47,464 nt of DNA from an uncultured Bacteroidales bacterium (GCA_902774075.1 CACYGT010000006.1:1-47464); one strand, 5' to 3'. Positions 37,944-46,214 are shown, counted from the stretch's first letter. Translations and numbers: made by a program. The notes: generated by a model not told the origin, from the sequence alone.

Positions 37944-38969
37944 ATGAAACGGTTTGTACCGATATTAGTTTTACTGCTTTGCTTTGCGGGCTGCGCTAAA
38001 CAGTCCGCAGAGCAGGGTAGTTTGCCTGCTGGGAACAAGTACGCAACAGGCTTTCAGATCACTCAGACGGATTCCGGCGTGGTCGTGGAGGTCTTTCAAC
38101 CTTACCAATCTCTGTGCGTCAAGGAACCCTTACACCGACTCGGAACGATGAGTACCGTGCAGGTAGGCTTCCTCTATGCCATTGATGCCATCGACCACCT
38201 CGTGGCGGTTTGTAACCCCGAATTGATCTACACGCCTGTCAAGGGCGACGAGATAGACCTTGGTGACTCGATGAAACCGAGTGCCGAACGTGTGCTGCAA
38301 GCAGGCTTGGAAGCCTTATTAGCCGTCAACTACGGGCAGTACGATAACTTGGAAGCGGCGCGTCTGGAGAAGTTAGGCGTGCTTACACTCTATATCAACG
38401 AATGGCAAGAAGGTTCGCCGCTCGCTCGTGCTGAATGGATTCGTGTCCTCGGCGCTTTGACCGGCCGTCTTCACGAGGCAGATTCGGTCTTTAATGAGGT
38501 AGAGACGAAATATATAAATCTCAAATCTCAAATCACAAATCACAAATCCTCTAAAATTATGAGTGGAAATAATTTTAGAGGAACTTGGTACGTACCGAGC
38601 GGCAAGAACTATCTCGCCTACCTCTTCAAGGACGCTGGCGCGGACTATCCGTTCTATGACAACGAGCGCGAGACTTCTATCCCCTTGACGATCGAGGAGA
38701 CCTTGCATTATTTCCACGATGCCGATGTATGGGTCGGAGCCGGAGGAAACAGCCTCCAGGAACTTGCGGACCTAGACGAGAAACATACGTGGTTCAATGC
38801 TTATCAGAACGGTCGCGTCTACAACTGGCGCAAACAAATCAAACCTTCCGGAGCCAATAACTTTTGGGAGCGTGGGGTAGTGCACCCCGAGGAGATGTTA
38901 GAGGACGTTATCCATATCCTGAATAACGCCCCCGATTCAACTTTGCATTTCGCGAGCCACCTCAAGTAG
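37944..38969 (+). CDS. btuF: BtuF-like cobamide ABC transporter binding lipoprotein
   Basis: 341 residues. Lipoprotein signal VLLLCFAGC; then the fold of periplasmic iron-siderophore/B12 binding proteins: HRLGTMSTVQVGFLYAIDAI, VLQAGLEALLAVNYGQYD, GNNFRGTWYVPSGKNYLAYL and the C-terminal WERGVVHPEEMLEDVIHIL. It would deliver cobamide to an inner-membrane BtuCD, which is not in the window. NLKSQITNHKSSK near residue 190 is coded by repeated CAAATC words and interrupts the usual linker. The ATG at 37944 is preferred over the TTG just before. The 3' end overlaps the convergent CWC gene by 33 nt. Confidence 0.85.
   Translation: MKRFVPILVLLLCFAGCAKQSAEQGSLPAGNKYATGFQITQTDSGVVVEVFQPYQSLCVKEPLHRLGTMSTVQVGFLYAIDAIDHLVAVCNPELIYTPVKGDEIDLGDSMKPSAERVLQAGLEALLAVNYGQYDNLEAARLEKLGVLTLYINEWQEGSPLARAEWIRVLGALTGRLHEADSVFNEVETKYINLKSQITNHKSSKIMSGNNFRGTWYVPSGKNYLAYLFKDAGADYPFYDNERETSIPLTIEETLHYFHDADVWVGAGGNSLQELADLDEKHTWFNAYQNGRVYNWRKQIKPSGANNFWERGVVHPEEMLEDVIHILNNAPDSTLHFASHLK
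38512..38549. repeat. In-frame low-complexity repeat inside the btuF-like gene
   Basis: TAAATCT, CAAATCT, CAAATCA, CAAATCA, CAAATCC words with a strict 7-10 nt spacing, translated as INLKSQITNHKSS. It falls where the helix linking the two lobes is expected. Confidence 0.8.
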
Positions 38970-39128
38970 GCAGGCCCGACATAAGCAATCTGAATAATGC
39001 GTGCGCAGATAAGCGCGCGCTTTTTCATTCAGTTCAATCCCCGCGCACTGACAGATAGCAGGGTTCTCGTGATGACAAATAAAAGGCGCACCACAACGAG
39101 GGCACGCCTTTTTTATTCCTTGATTCAT
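38937..39128 (-). CDS. Cysteine-rich CWC-type zinc-ribbon mini-protein (63 aa)
   Basis: Contains CPRC, CHH, CQC and CLCRAC, eight cysteines and two histidines in 63 residues, the pattern of the Cys_rich_CWC family, probably binding one or two zinc ions. The start overlaps the end of the GH13 gene as ATGA, so it is translated from that mRNA, and its end overlaps the convergent btuF-like gene by 33 nt. Function is unknown. The coding region also contains hairpins that serve the opposite strand as terminators. Confidence 0.75.
   Translation of the reverse strand: MNQGIKKACPRCGAPFICHHENPAICQCAGIELNEKARAYLRTHYSDCLCRACLLEVAREMQS
38999..39025 (+). terminator. Rho-independent terminator of the cobamide-uptake operon
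   Basis: Stem GCGTGCGC / GCGCGCGC (8 bp with one G-U pair), loop AGATAA, then five T. It lies 29 nt after the btuF-like stop but inside the convergent CWC gene. Confidence 0.82.
39081..39112 (+). terminator. Second possible terminator on the plus strand
   Basis: AAAAGGCG pairs with CGCCTTTT around a 16-nt loop, followed by more T. It lies inside the CWC gene near its start and could act as a backup for the cobamide operon. Confidence 0.55.
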
Positions 39129-40981
39129 TTCGTCAACTTAACAACGAGCGTACTCAAGCCGGGTACCTCAATATCCGTGCGGTTCAGGTCGATCGTCTCG
39201 CCGGACAGCGGACTGAAACCAACGGCATTGTACTTACCCAATATCTCCGCATAGGTAGCGGTCGGGATAACACGCGGCTCCTCAGCAGCATTCGCAAACA
39301 CAAACACAGCCTCGTTCTCGTTATAACGGAAGAAAGCGTAGGTGTTATTACGCGCCATAAAATGCATCGTGCGACCGAAATGCAGCACTTGCTCGTCCTT
39401 TCTCCATTGGAACAAGCGGCTCTGGAAGTCATACATATCCTGCATCTCTGCGGTTACCTCTGCGCCCTGAGGCAACGGAGCACGCAGATACGAGTGGTTG
39501 TTCGGGTCCTGCGTGTTAGCAGAAACCATCGCGTACTCATCGCCGTAAAGGACCTGCGGTATACCACGCATCGTAGCCAACAGTACATAAGCCAGTTTCA
39601 CACGACGGATATCTTTGTCTTTCACCGCGTCGCGGATACGACTCATATCGTGGTTGCCAAGGAAAGTCAGCAACTTGTTCACGTCGGCGTACATATAGTC
39701 CAGCGTAAGAGCGTCATAAACGCGAGTCAGACCACCGCCCCAATAGTTACCGTCGTTCTCCAAAGCCTGACGAATAGACTCTTCCGTCGGGAAGTCCATC
39801 ACGGTCGGCAGGTTGCTATCAAAACCGTCGAAGTTCTTCGTTCCGCTCTGCCAATAAGCAACCGCCGGCGCAGGACGAGTCCAGCACTCACCTACGATAT
39901 TGATATTCGGATATTCGTTGCGAATAGCAGCAAGCCATTCACTGCCCGGTATTCTCTCAATATACGGATACGTATCTACGCGAAGTCCATCAAGGTCAGC
40001 AAACTCAATCCACCAGATCGCCCACTGTTGGAAATATTTCAGCAGATCGGGATTCTCCAGGTTCATATCCGGCATCGGGTGGTCGAACCAACCGCGGTTG
40101 GAAAGCTGGCGATCGTACTCCGACGCATTGATGTCATAGTTCGCCGTGAAGACGTTGTTGGTGTTTGTAAACTCCGGGAACTGGTTGATCCAATTCTGAT
40201 AAGGCAGGTCCTGCATCCACCAGTGCGCACCGCCGCAGTGGTTCGGTACCATATCCATTAGGAACTTCAGGCCCTTCTCGTGTGCTTTCTGTACCATCTC
40301 TGCATAGAGCGCATTCGAACCGTAACGCGGGTCGATATGGTAATAGTCCGAGCAAGCGTATCCGTGATAGCTCCAAGCGGCTTCGTCGTCGCCTAACAGC
40401 GGGGTAGGCCAGATAGCGGTACAGCCTAACTTGGCAATATGGTCCAACGAGTTGATAATACCCTGAATATCACCGCCCCAACGACCGTTCACATTGCTCT
40501 TATCGGCTTTCTCGCGGGTGTCTTTCGTGCTGTTATTGCTCTCATCGCCATCTACAAAACGGTCCGACATGATCAGATAAATCACATCAGCAGCCGTAAA
40601 ACTCTGGCGCTCGCGGCTACCTGCACGACGCTCGTTGATCGTATAGTCGTACGTTGCGCGCTTGTTACCTTTCTTAAGCGTGATACGATAGGTGCCCGGC
40701 TCGTTAACCGCCAAGTCCACAAACAGGTAGTTCGGGCTCTCTGCGTTATGCTGGCCTTTTACCTCCAGGCCATGACATGCCCCACGCATGACCTTGCCGC
40801 GTACGACTTGTTGAATAGTCACTTGAGCATCTTTGAGGTCCTGACCATGAAGCATCAACGTCAACGGTGTCTCCATGTTCGTCCACCAACTAAGAGGCTC
40901 TACTTGTTGAATCTTCGGGGCCGCAAAAGCCAATTGGCTCATCAATAATGCGGCTACAAAAAAGAAGCTGTGTTTTTTCAT
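39125..40981 (-). CDS. Secreted neopullulanase/cyclomaltodextrinase-like GH13 amylase
   Basis: 618 residues. Signal peptide MKKHSFFFVAALLMSQLAFA; an N-terminal beta domain (about 22-115) of the cyclomaltodextrinase type; GH13 barrel with DVIYLIMSDRFVDGD, MVPNHCG, the nucleophile in GLRVDTYPY, the acid/base in NIVGECWTR and the third acid in FLGNHDMSR; and a C-terminal beta domain. It resembles SusA-type periplasmic enzymes that cut malto-oligosaccharides and pullulan. No SusC/D or regulator lies beside it. It is separated by only 2 nt from the YihY gene upstream. Confidence 0.93.
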   Translation of the reverse strand: MKKHSFFFVAALLMSQLAFAAPKIQQVEPLSWWTNMETPLTLMLHGQDLKDAQVTIQQVVRGKVMRGACHGLEVKGQHNAESPNYLFVDLAVNEPGTYRITLKKGNKRATYDYTINERRAGSRERQSFTAADVIYLIMSDRFVDGDESNNSTKDTREKADKSNVNGRWGGDIQGIINSLDHIAKLGCTAIWPTPLLGDDEAAWSYHGYACSDYYHIDPRYGSNALYAEMVQKAHEKGLKFLMDMVPNHCGGAHWWMQDLPYQNWINQFPEFTNTNNVFTANYDINASEYDRQLSNRGWFDHPMPDMNLENPDLLKYFQQWAIWWIEFADLDGLRVDTYPYIERIPGSEWLAAIRNEYPNINIVGECWTRPAPAVAYWQSGTKNFDGFDSNLPTVMDFPTEESIRQALENDGNYWGGGLTRVYDALTLDYMYADVNKLLTFLGNHDMSRIRDAVKDKDIRRVKLAYVLLATMRGIPQVLYGDEYAMVSANTQDPNNHSYLRAPLPQGAEVTAEMQDMYDFQSRLFQWRKDEQVLHFGRTMHFMARNNTYAFFRYNENEAVFVFANAAEEPRVIPTATYAEILGKYNAVGFSPLSGETIDLNRTDIEVPGLSTLVVKLTK

Positions 40982-40983
40982 AA

Positions 40984-42306
40984 TTATAATTCGTTTACAT
41001 AAATTTTGTCCAATGATGTATGTGCTTTTTTAGCCTGCACATAATGCTCCCAGAACGCCTGCATCTCAGGGGTGGGGGACTGTAAGAATTGCTCCGTACC
41101 CTGTGCGTCGATGCGGTCTAAAACCATGCCCACACTGATCTTATGTGTATCCAGCGCAGGCTGGAAAGTCCGGTCCTCTTTGCCTTCTACATACACCTCT
41201 CGAAGGATCCCTGTCTCTGTCATACGACTCAACAACTGATTGACCAAACGAATAGGCAGATGGTCGCGAACGGCAAGTTCATGTGCTGTCAAGGGCTCTT
41301 CGTCTGCCTCGAAGCGCTTAATCACAATAGAAAGCAGGTACAGCATTACGAAGTCTTTGTAGCGGCGGGACATACTGTTCAAGTCCTGCTCGTACTCAAA
41401 CTCAGCGTTGTTTTGTATAGCAAAACTCATCTGCGCACCGATCAGAATAAGCAGACTCGCGTACTGCAAAAACGTCATCAAGATAGGGAGCGTCGCAAAC
41501 GCACCATAGACGATACTCGTGCGGCTCAACAGCGCGATCAGATAGACGGAAAACATCTGCAAAAGCTGGAAAAATGTTCCCATCAGAATACCCGGAATAA
41601 GAGCACTCATAAACCGCACTTTGGTGTTCGGAATAGCAACATACATGCAGATGAAAAACAGCCAGCAGATCACAAACTGCAGGAACTTAACCCCGCTCGT
41701 CTGCATAAAATTGCGCAGCACCTCTACATGCACGTTGCTCTCTACCGCCGAATGAACGAAGATATTGATACCTGCGCTGCAAACAAGCAGTACCGGAATA
41801 AGCACTACGATCGCGATATATGTTGTCGCCTGCCGCAGGATAGAACGCGACTTCTGCACGTTCCATATAGTATTAAAAGCCGTCTCTACCGATTGAAAGA
41901 ACGAGTAGATCGCCCACAAAAGGATCAGAATACCGATACCGATGAAGAGCCCGTCCTGGGCGGTCTCCAGATACCGCTGTACCATTTCCATAATAGTAGG
42001 CACCAAACCCGTCTCGCCAATAAACGATGCATTGAGCTGTTTCTCGATCACATCAGCCACCCCAAAACCTTTCGCGACAGCCACTATCATCGCCAAGATT
42101 GGCACAATAGCAAATATAAGAGAGAAGGTGAGACTCTTGGCGGTCGCATTAAGGTTCTTACTTGTAAATCCGCGTACTACCAGAGCTATCGTACGCAATA
42201 TACCATAGCCCAAACGCTGAAAGAAACCGTCATACTCTGTCGCGGTCCTACGCCACATGTCGTAGCGCACGAAATTACCTATCTTGGAAATCTTTGTGTC
42301 TTTCAC
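40984..42306 (-). CDS. YihY/BrkB family membrane protein with C-terminal winged-helix-like domain
   Basis: 440 residues. The first 290 hold six membrane helices in the YihY order (LTFSLIFAIVPILAMIVAVA, GIGILILLWAIYSFFQSVET, IAIVVLIPVLLVCSAGINIF and further). The last 130 are soluble and look like a winged helix (LTAHELAVRDHLPIRLVNQL). The old name ribonuclease BN is wrong for this family; its role is unknown. It leads the GH13 and CWC genes. The leader is made of repeated TTTAACG words (complement). Confidence 0.88.
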   Translation of the reverse strand: MKDTKISKIGNFVRYDMWRRTATEYDGFFQRLGYGILRTIALVVRGFTSKNLNATAKSLTFSLIFAIVPILAMIVAVAKGFGVADVIEKQLNASFIGETGLVPTIMEMVQRYLETAQDGLFIGIGILILLWAIYSFFQSVETAFNTIWNVQKSRSILRQATTYIAIVVLIPVLLVCSAGINIFVHSAVESNVHVEVLRNFMQTSGVKFLQFVICWLFFICMYVAIPNTKVRFMSALIPGILMGTFFQLLQMFSVYLIALLSRTSIVYGAFATLPILMTFLQYASLLILIGAQMSFAIQNNAEFEYEQDLNSMSRRYKDFVMLYLLSIVIKRFEADEEPLTAHELAVRDHLPIRLVNQLLSRMTETGILREVYVEGKEDRTFQPALDTHKISVGMVLDRIDAQGTEQFLQSPTPEMQAFWEHYVQAKKAHTSLDKIYVNEL

Positions 42307-42336
42307 TTAACGGTTTAACGATTTAACAGTTTAACG
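42305..42336. repeat. Low-complexity 8-nt word repeat upstream of the YihY gene
   Basis: TTAACGGT, TTAACGAT, TTAACAGT, TTAACG in exact 8-nt steps, starting at the YihY start codon and filling most of the gap to rnpB. Confidence 0.88.
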
Positions 42337-42352
42337 TTTTCCCCAAAAAGGG

Positions 42353-42605
42353 AAGCAGGTCTATAAGCCGGGTTCTGTACCCTTGCGGGTGTCTGTCATT
42401 AATCTAACGCTTCCTACCCTCCGACTCGCGCGAGCAACGCTCAGACATCGGTTTACTTGGAATTGCAGCTCATAGTATGCTCGTTTCACATCTCTCGTCT
42501 CTGTAGCAGGGACCAAACATTACTGCCTGACGGCCGTTAACCGCTATGGTGCTCTATGCTGCCCGGACTTTCCTCACACTTGCGTGCGCGACAGACCGAC
42601 CTACT
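42353..42605 (-). ncRNA. rnpB: RNase P RNA (class A)
   Basis: On the minus strand the hallmark 5' core GAGGAAAGTCCGGGC (near 42577-42563) and the 3' core ACAGAACCCGGCTTATAGACC (near 42382-42362, given in part) are both present. The ends pair as P1: AAGTAGGTC (42606-42598) with GACCTGCTT (42361-42353). This is the catalytic RNA that trims tRNA 5' ends. Its 5' end coincides with the CCA of the upstream tRNA-Gly, so there is no spacer and the two must share a transcript. Confidence 0.93.
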
Positions 42606-42679
42606 TGGAGCGGTGTACGGGAATCGAACCCGCCTCCTTGGCTTGGGAAGCCAATGCACTACCGATGTGCTAACACCGC
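42606..42679 (-). tRNA. tRNA-Gly(CCC)
   Basis: Cloverleaf on the minus strand: acceptor GCGGTGT / ACACCGC, D-arm with CATCGGTAGTGCA, anticodon stem TTGGC / GCCAA with loop TTCCCAA (anticodon CCC, reading GGG), T-arm GGCGGGTTCGATTCCCGTA, discriminator T and an encoded CCA. The CCA touches rnpB. Confidence 0.95.
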
Positions 42680-42698
42680 AGTTTTTTAAAACTGAGTG

Positions 42699-42729
42699 CA
42701 AAAATACTACATTTTTTTCATATATGCAA
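42699..42729 (-). promoter_or_regulatory. Promoter of tRNA-Gly/rnpB
   Basis: On the minus strand TTG, 20 nt with an A7 tract, TATTTTTG. It lies 20 nt before the mature tRNA 5' end and is the only promoter seen for both RNAs. Confidence 0.8.
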
Positions 42730-43320
42730 GAGAATTGGCAAAAAAGAGAAAATAATGTGCAAATTAGTGGAAAATTAGCCCGAATTATTGCAAACACACA
42801 AAACCGCACAAATGCAAACAATTGTGACATACACAAAATGCAGCAAAACGTCCCGCAACTCAAAAATATGCCTTGTTCAGATCTATAGGGTAGAGTAGTC
42901 TTGTTATTCCAGATCTGCCTCACTCTGCCGTTCAAACAGCCTCTAGCGTCCCAGCTTCCGAATGTCAATAATGCGCCATATTGCAAGTTATAACTCATTG
43001 TATATCAGCATTTATGCAATTTACTTAAAATAAAACTTTGCGGCATTCTTAAAATAGTGCATATTTGTGTATTTGTTCCAATTCTATTTATTTAACAACT
43101 TTCTTAAATCGCTTATTTTGAGATATATACGTGTGCTATATAAAATAAAGCTACAAGTCTTTTTGTGCTTCTAACTTGTACTACCGCTCAGGTGGATGAA
43201 GTAGAGTAGAGTCCCTGGCGTAAATTGTTCCACGGTATATCCCGGAAGTTCACAATTCACAATTGAAAACTTTACATATTTGCAAATGTGAAAATATTTT
43301 TGAAAAATTTTATGCAAACA

Positions 43321-43352
43321 TTTGTGTATTTCACATTTATTTTGTATCTTTG
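43321..43352 (+). promoter_or_regulatory. Promoter of the HTH regulator gene
   Basis: TTTG, 20 nt, TATCTTTG; transcription should start near 43359, leaving a leader of only about 12 nt with no evident Shine-Dalgarno site. Confidence 0.8.
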
Positions 43353-43370
43353 CAGCGATTTTTTAATGCT

Positions 43371-43772
43371 ATGAGTGAAAAAGAAAGAATAGAAGCGATT
43401 ATGAAGTCGCTAAATCTGTCGGCACGTCAGTTTGCTGAACAGATTCATGTACAGCCGGGCACAATCAGTAATATGATGTCCGGACGTAATAATCCCAGTT
43501 ATGAAGTCATCAAGCGTATTCTGATTCGTTATCCGGAACTGAATCCGGAGTGGCTCATCAATGAACAAGGAGACATGTGGCGTACGCCTCCCGGTAAAGA
43601 AGCAGGCTTGTTTGATGCCCAGCCGCCTGAGGCTACACGACGTGCTAGCGCACCGCAACAAAAAGAAGAGCCGCAGACTCCTGCAGCTCCTCCTAAACAA
43701 ATCGCGCGTATCGTGGTGTATTATACGGATAATACTTTTGAGGAATTCACCTCTAACCCACTAATCCACTAA
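43371..43772 (+). CDS. Helix-turn-helix (XRE-type) transcriptional regulator
   Basis: 133 residues. An HTH_3 domain at residues 1-65 (IEAIMKSLNLSARQFAEQIH, VQPGTISNMMSGRNNPSYEV) with the PEWLINEQGDMWR end common in Bacteroidales one-domain regulators, then a Pro/Ala/Gln-rich linker and a short beta tail ARIVVYYTDNTFEEFTSNPL. The ATG at 43371 is chosen because the promoter lies just upstream; the open frame extends back to 43263 across that promoter. It converges on lon with a 5-nt gap. Target genes are unknown. Confidence 0.85.
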   Translation: MSEKERIEAIMKSLNLSARQFAEQIHVQPGTISNMMSGRNNPSYEVIKRILIRYPELNPEWLINEQGDMWRTPPGKEAGLFDAQPPEATRRASAPQQKEEPQTPAAPPKQIARIVVYYTDNTFEEFTSNPLIH

Positions 43773-43778
43773 TCCACC
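43756..43778. repeat. Low-complexity 9-nt word repeat at the HTH gene stop
   Basis: CCACTAATC, CCACTAATC, CCAC in 9-nt steps carry the last codons and stop of the HTH gene and reach the lon stop codon. Confidence 0.75.
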
Positions 43779-46171
43779 TATACCAACGCGATTTCCAGCA
43801 CCTCGCTGATATCGTGCACATAGTGCAGCGTCAAGCCCTTCAGATAGATATCTGCGATCTCCTTCACGTCCTTACGGTTGTCCTCGCACACGATGATATC
43901 CGTGATACCTGCTCGTTTTGCCGCGAGCAGTTTTTCTTTTACACCGCCGATAGGCAGTACCTTTCCGCGCAGCGTCATCTCGCCCGTCATAGCTATCCGA
44001 GGCTTCACGAGGCGCTTGGTAAACGCACTCACGAGCGCAGTGGTCATCGTGATACCGGCACTCGGGCCATCCTTGGGGATAGCGCCTTCCGGCACATGGA
44101 TATGCACGGCTGTGGTCTCAAACACTTCCGGATCGATGCCTAACTCCTGCGCATGTGCTTTCACATAGCCTAACGCCAGCGTCGCCGACTCCTTCATCAC
44201 GTCGCCTAAGTTACCCGTAAGGGTAAGGGTAGGTGTCTTGGACGAAGACAGACTCGTCTCAATAAACAATATCTCACCGCCGACCTGCGTCCACGCCAGA
44301 CCTGTCACTACGCCCACATACTTGTTCGTCTCCCAACTGTCGCGGCTGAAACGGGCCTGGCCCAAGTACTCGCGCACGTCGTCCAGCGTCACAGACACGT
44401 TGTATTCCTCGCCCAGCGCCAGTTTGGTATCCACTTTTCGGCATATCGTCGCGATCTGTCGCTCCAGGCTACGAACACCCGACTCACGCGTATAATCATC
44501 GATGATATGTCCGATCACATCCTTCTTGAACTTCAGCTGACTCGCCTTCAGACCGTGATTTGCCAGCTCTTTCGGGATCAAATGCCGTTTGGCGATCTCC
44601 TCTTTCTCTTCCTGCAGGTAGCCCGTCATCTCGATCAACTCCATGCGGTCCAAGAGTGGTCTCGGCACGGTCTCCAGACTATTGGCGGTCGCGATAAAGA
44701 GCACCTTGCTCAAGTCATAATCGACGTCCAAATAGTTGTCATGGAACGTGTTGTTTTGTTCCGGATCCAGCACCTCTAACAGCGCCGACGTCGGGTCGCC
44801 CTTATAATCCGCGCCGATCTTATCGATCTCATCGAGCACAAACACAGGGTTCGAAGTGCCGCATTTCTTGATGTTGTCGATGATACGACCGGGCAGCGCT
44901 CCGATATACGTTCTGCGGTGTCCGCGGATCTCTGCCTCGTCGTGCAGACCACCCAGCGAGATACGCGCATACTTGCGTCCCAAGGCCTCTGCCACACTCT
45001 TACCCAGGCTCGTCTTACCGACTCCAGGAGGGCCGTAAAGGCATAGGATAGGGGACTTAACTGGATGATTTTCTTTCTCTTTCTTGCTGCGAAGCGCGAG
45101 TTGACGCTGTACGGCCAGATATTCGACGATACGCGCCTTCACTTTGTCTAATCCGTAATGATCACGGTTTAGCACTTCCTGAGCGTGCGTCATATCGAAA
45201 TTATCCTCCGAATAAATACCCCAAGGCAACTCCAGCATCGTCTCCAGATACGTCAGTTGCGTAGCGTATTCCGGCGACATGACATGCATGTGCTCGAGCT
45301 TTTTCAGCTCTTTCTCAAACGTCGCGCCAATAGCCTCCGACCACAATTTCTCCTTAGCCCGCTCGCGCAGTTCCTTGATCGTTTTCTCATTCTCGTCGTT
45401 GTTACCAAGGTCCCTCTTGATGGTCTCCATCTCTTGTTGCAAGAAGTACTCGCGCTGCTGTTTGTCGATCTTCTCGGCCGTCCTTCTACGGATATCCGCC
45501 TTGATCGTCAACTCCTCAAGATCCTTCTCGAGTATCGTCAACAGGGCCTCTGCGCGCTCTACCAGCGAGTGGATCTCCAGCAGACCTTGTTTCTCTTCGG
45601 TCGGCATTTGGTAGATCGAGCACACATAATTGACCATTGTCGGGTCGTTATTCAGGCTCTTGATCGACATCTGAAGGCCGGCAGGGGAGTCTTCACGCTC
45701 GTTAAGGATCTTCACAACCACCTCACGGATTCGCTCTGCGGTCGCTTTGAACTGTTTGTCGCTCTTGAGCGGCATATGTTCCTCCATAGTGAAAGCCTGC
45801 GCCTTCAACTGCCCGTTTTCTTCGATGAAATCGGAAGCTTGCACACGCTGAAAACTCTCAAAGATCGTCATCATCGTGTCTTTGCCCATCTCCGGAACAG
45901 GAATAACCTGTATCACATGCGCCAACACGCCGGTAGAGTACAGGTCTTCTGCTTTCGGCTCGGCCACTTTGCCGTCTTTCTGTGTCAGCAGGATTAACGT
46001 CCTGTTGTCTTTGTTAGCAGCCTTAATCAACTTCAGGCTGTTTTTCTTCGACACTGCGATCGGCAGCAACACGCCCGGAAACAACACCGTGTTCTTAATA
46101 GGGAGCACGTCATAAAGTTCTTTCTGAACTTCATCGCACTTCACATCTTCTATATATTTATTTTCTTCCAT
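43778..46171 (-). CDS. lon: ATP-dependent protease Lon (La)
   Basis: 797 residues, usual length. N-terminal substrate-binding domain (about 20-215), coiled coil (about 225-300), AAA+ domain with Walker A GPPGVGKTS (380-388) and Walker B VFVLDEIDKIG, and the C-terminal protease with the catalytic serine in PKDGPSAGITM and a lysine in the following TGEMTLRGKVLPIGGVKEK region (quoted in part). It degrades misfolded and regulatory proteins in the cytoplasm. The leader contains a tight hairpin and a 16-bp palindrome. Confidence 0.96.
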   Translation of the reverse strand: MEENKYIEDVKCDEVQKELYDVLPIKNTVLFPGVLLPIAVSKKNSLKLIKAANKDNRTLILLTQKDGKVAEPKAEDLYSTGVLAHVIQVIPVPEMGKDTMMTIFESFQRVQASDFIEENGQLKAQAFTMEEHMPLKSDKQFKATAERIREVVVKILNEREDSPAGLQMSIKSLNNDPTMVNYVCSIYQMPTEEKQGLLEIHSLVERAEALLTILEKDLEELTIKADIRRRTAEKIDKQQREYFLQQEMETIKRDLGNNDENEKTIKELRERAKEKLWSEAIGATFEKELKKLEHMHVMSPEYATQLTYLETMLELPWGIYSEDNFDMTHAQEVLNRDHYGLDKVKARIVEYLAVQRQLALRSKKEKENHPVKSPILCLYGPPGVGKTSLGKSVAEALGRKYARISLGGLHDEAEIRGHRRTYIGALPGRIIDNIKKCGTSNPVFVLDEIDKIGADYKGDPTSALLEVLDPEQNNTFHDNYLDVDYDLSKVLFIATANSLETVPRPLLDRMELIEMTGYLQEEKEEIAKRHLIPKELANHGLKASQLKFKKDVIGHIIDDYTRESGVRSLERQIATICRKVDTKLALGEEYNVSVTLDDVREYLGQARFSRDSWETNKYVGVVTGLAWTQVGGEILFIETSLSSSKTPTLTLTGNLGDVMKESATLALGYVKAHAQELGIDPEVFETTAVHIHVPEGAIPKDGPSAGITMTTALVSAFTKRLVKPRIAMTGEMTLRGKVLPIGGVKEKLLAAKRAGITDIIVCEDNRKDVKEIADIYLKGLTLHYVHDISEVLEIALV

Positions 46172-46197
46172 ATGCTATTAAATCTCCGTCCATTCCC

Positions 46198-46214
46198 ATC
46201 GGATTTCATCCGAT
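46198..46214 (-). promoter_or_regulatory. Hairpin in the lon leader
   Basis: ATCGGAT-TTC-ATCCGAT, a perfect 7-bp stem with a 3-nt loop, 27 nt before the lon ATG. No T-run follows. It could influence message stability or temperature-dependent translation; this is inference. Confidence 0.5.

Larger units (their letters stand above)
42680..43370. other. Intergenic region between tRNA-Gly and the HTH gene (about 690 nt)
   Basis: AT-rich gap with a promoter at each end (42699-42729 minus, 43321-43352 plus). Two GC-richer patches (about 42878-42985 and 43176-43252) break the AT background, the first with an inverted CAGATCT / AGATCTG pair. A repeat-word patch lies at 43248-43270 (CACAATT words). 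No gene is supported; an open minus-strand frame from 42998 runs across tRNA and rnpB and is not credible as a whole. Confidence 0.6.

Noticed and set aside
40439-40948. Plus-strand open frame of 169 codons
   Set aside because: Antisense of the GH13 gene; no ribosome site or domain.
41143-42318. Plus-strand open frame of 391 codons
   Set aside because: Antisense of the YihY membrane protein gene; its composition is rich in His, Gln and Arg as expected for the complement of hydrophobic codons.
42537-42998. Minus-strand open frame of 153 codons as a full gene
   Set aside because: It runs through tRNA-Gly and the 5' part of rnpB, so most of it cannot be coding. Only its first 40 codons are kept as a possible remnant.
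45185-45997. Plus-strand open frame of 270 codons
   Set aside because: Antisense of lon, no start signal and no recognisable domain.
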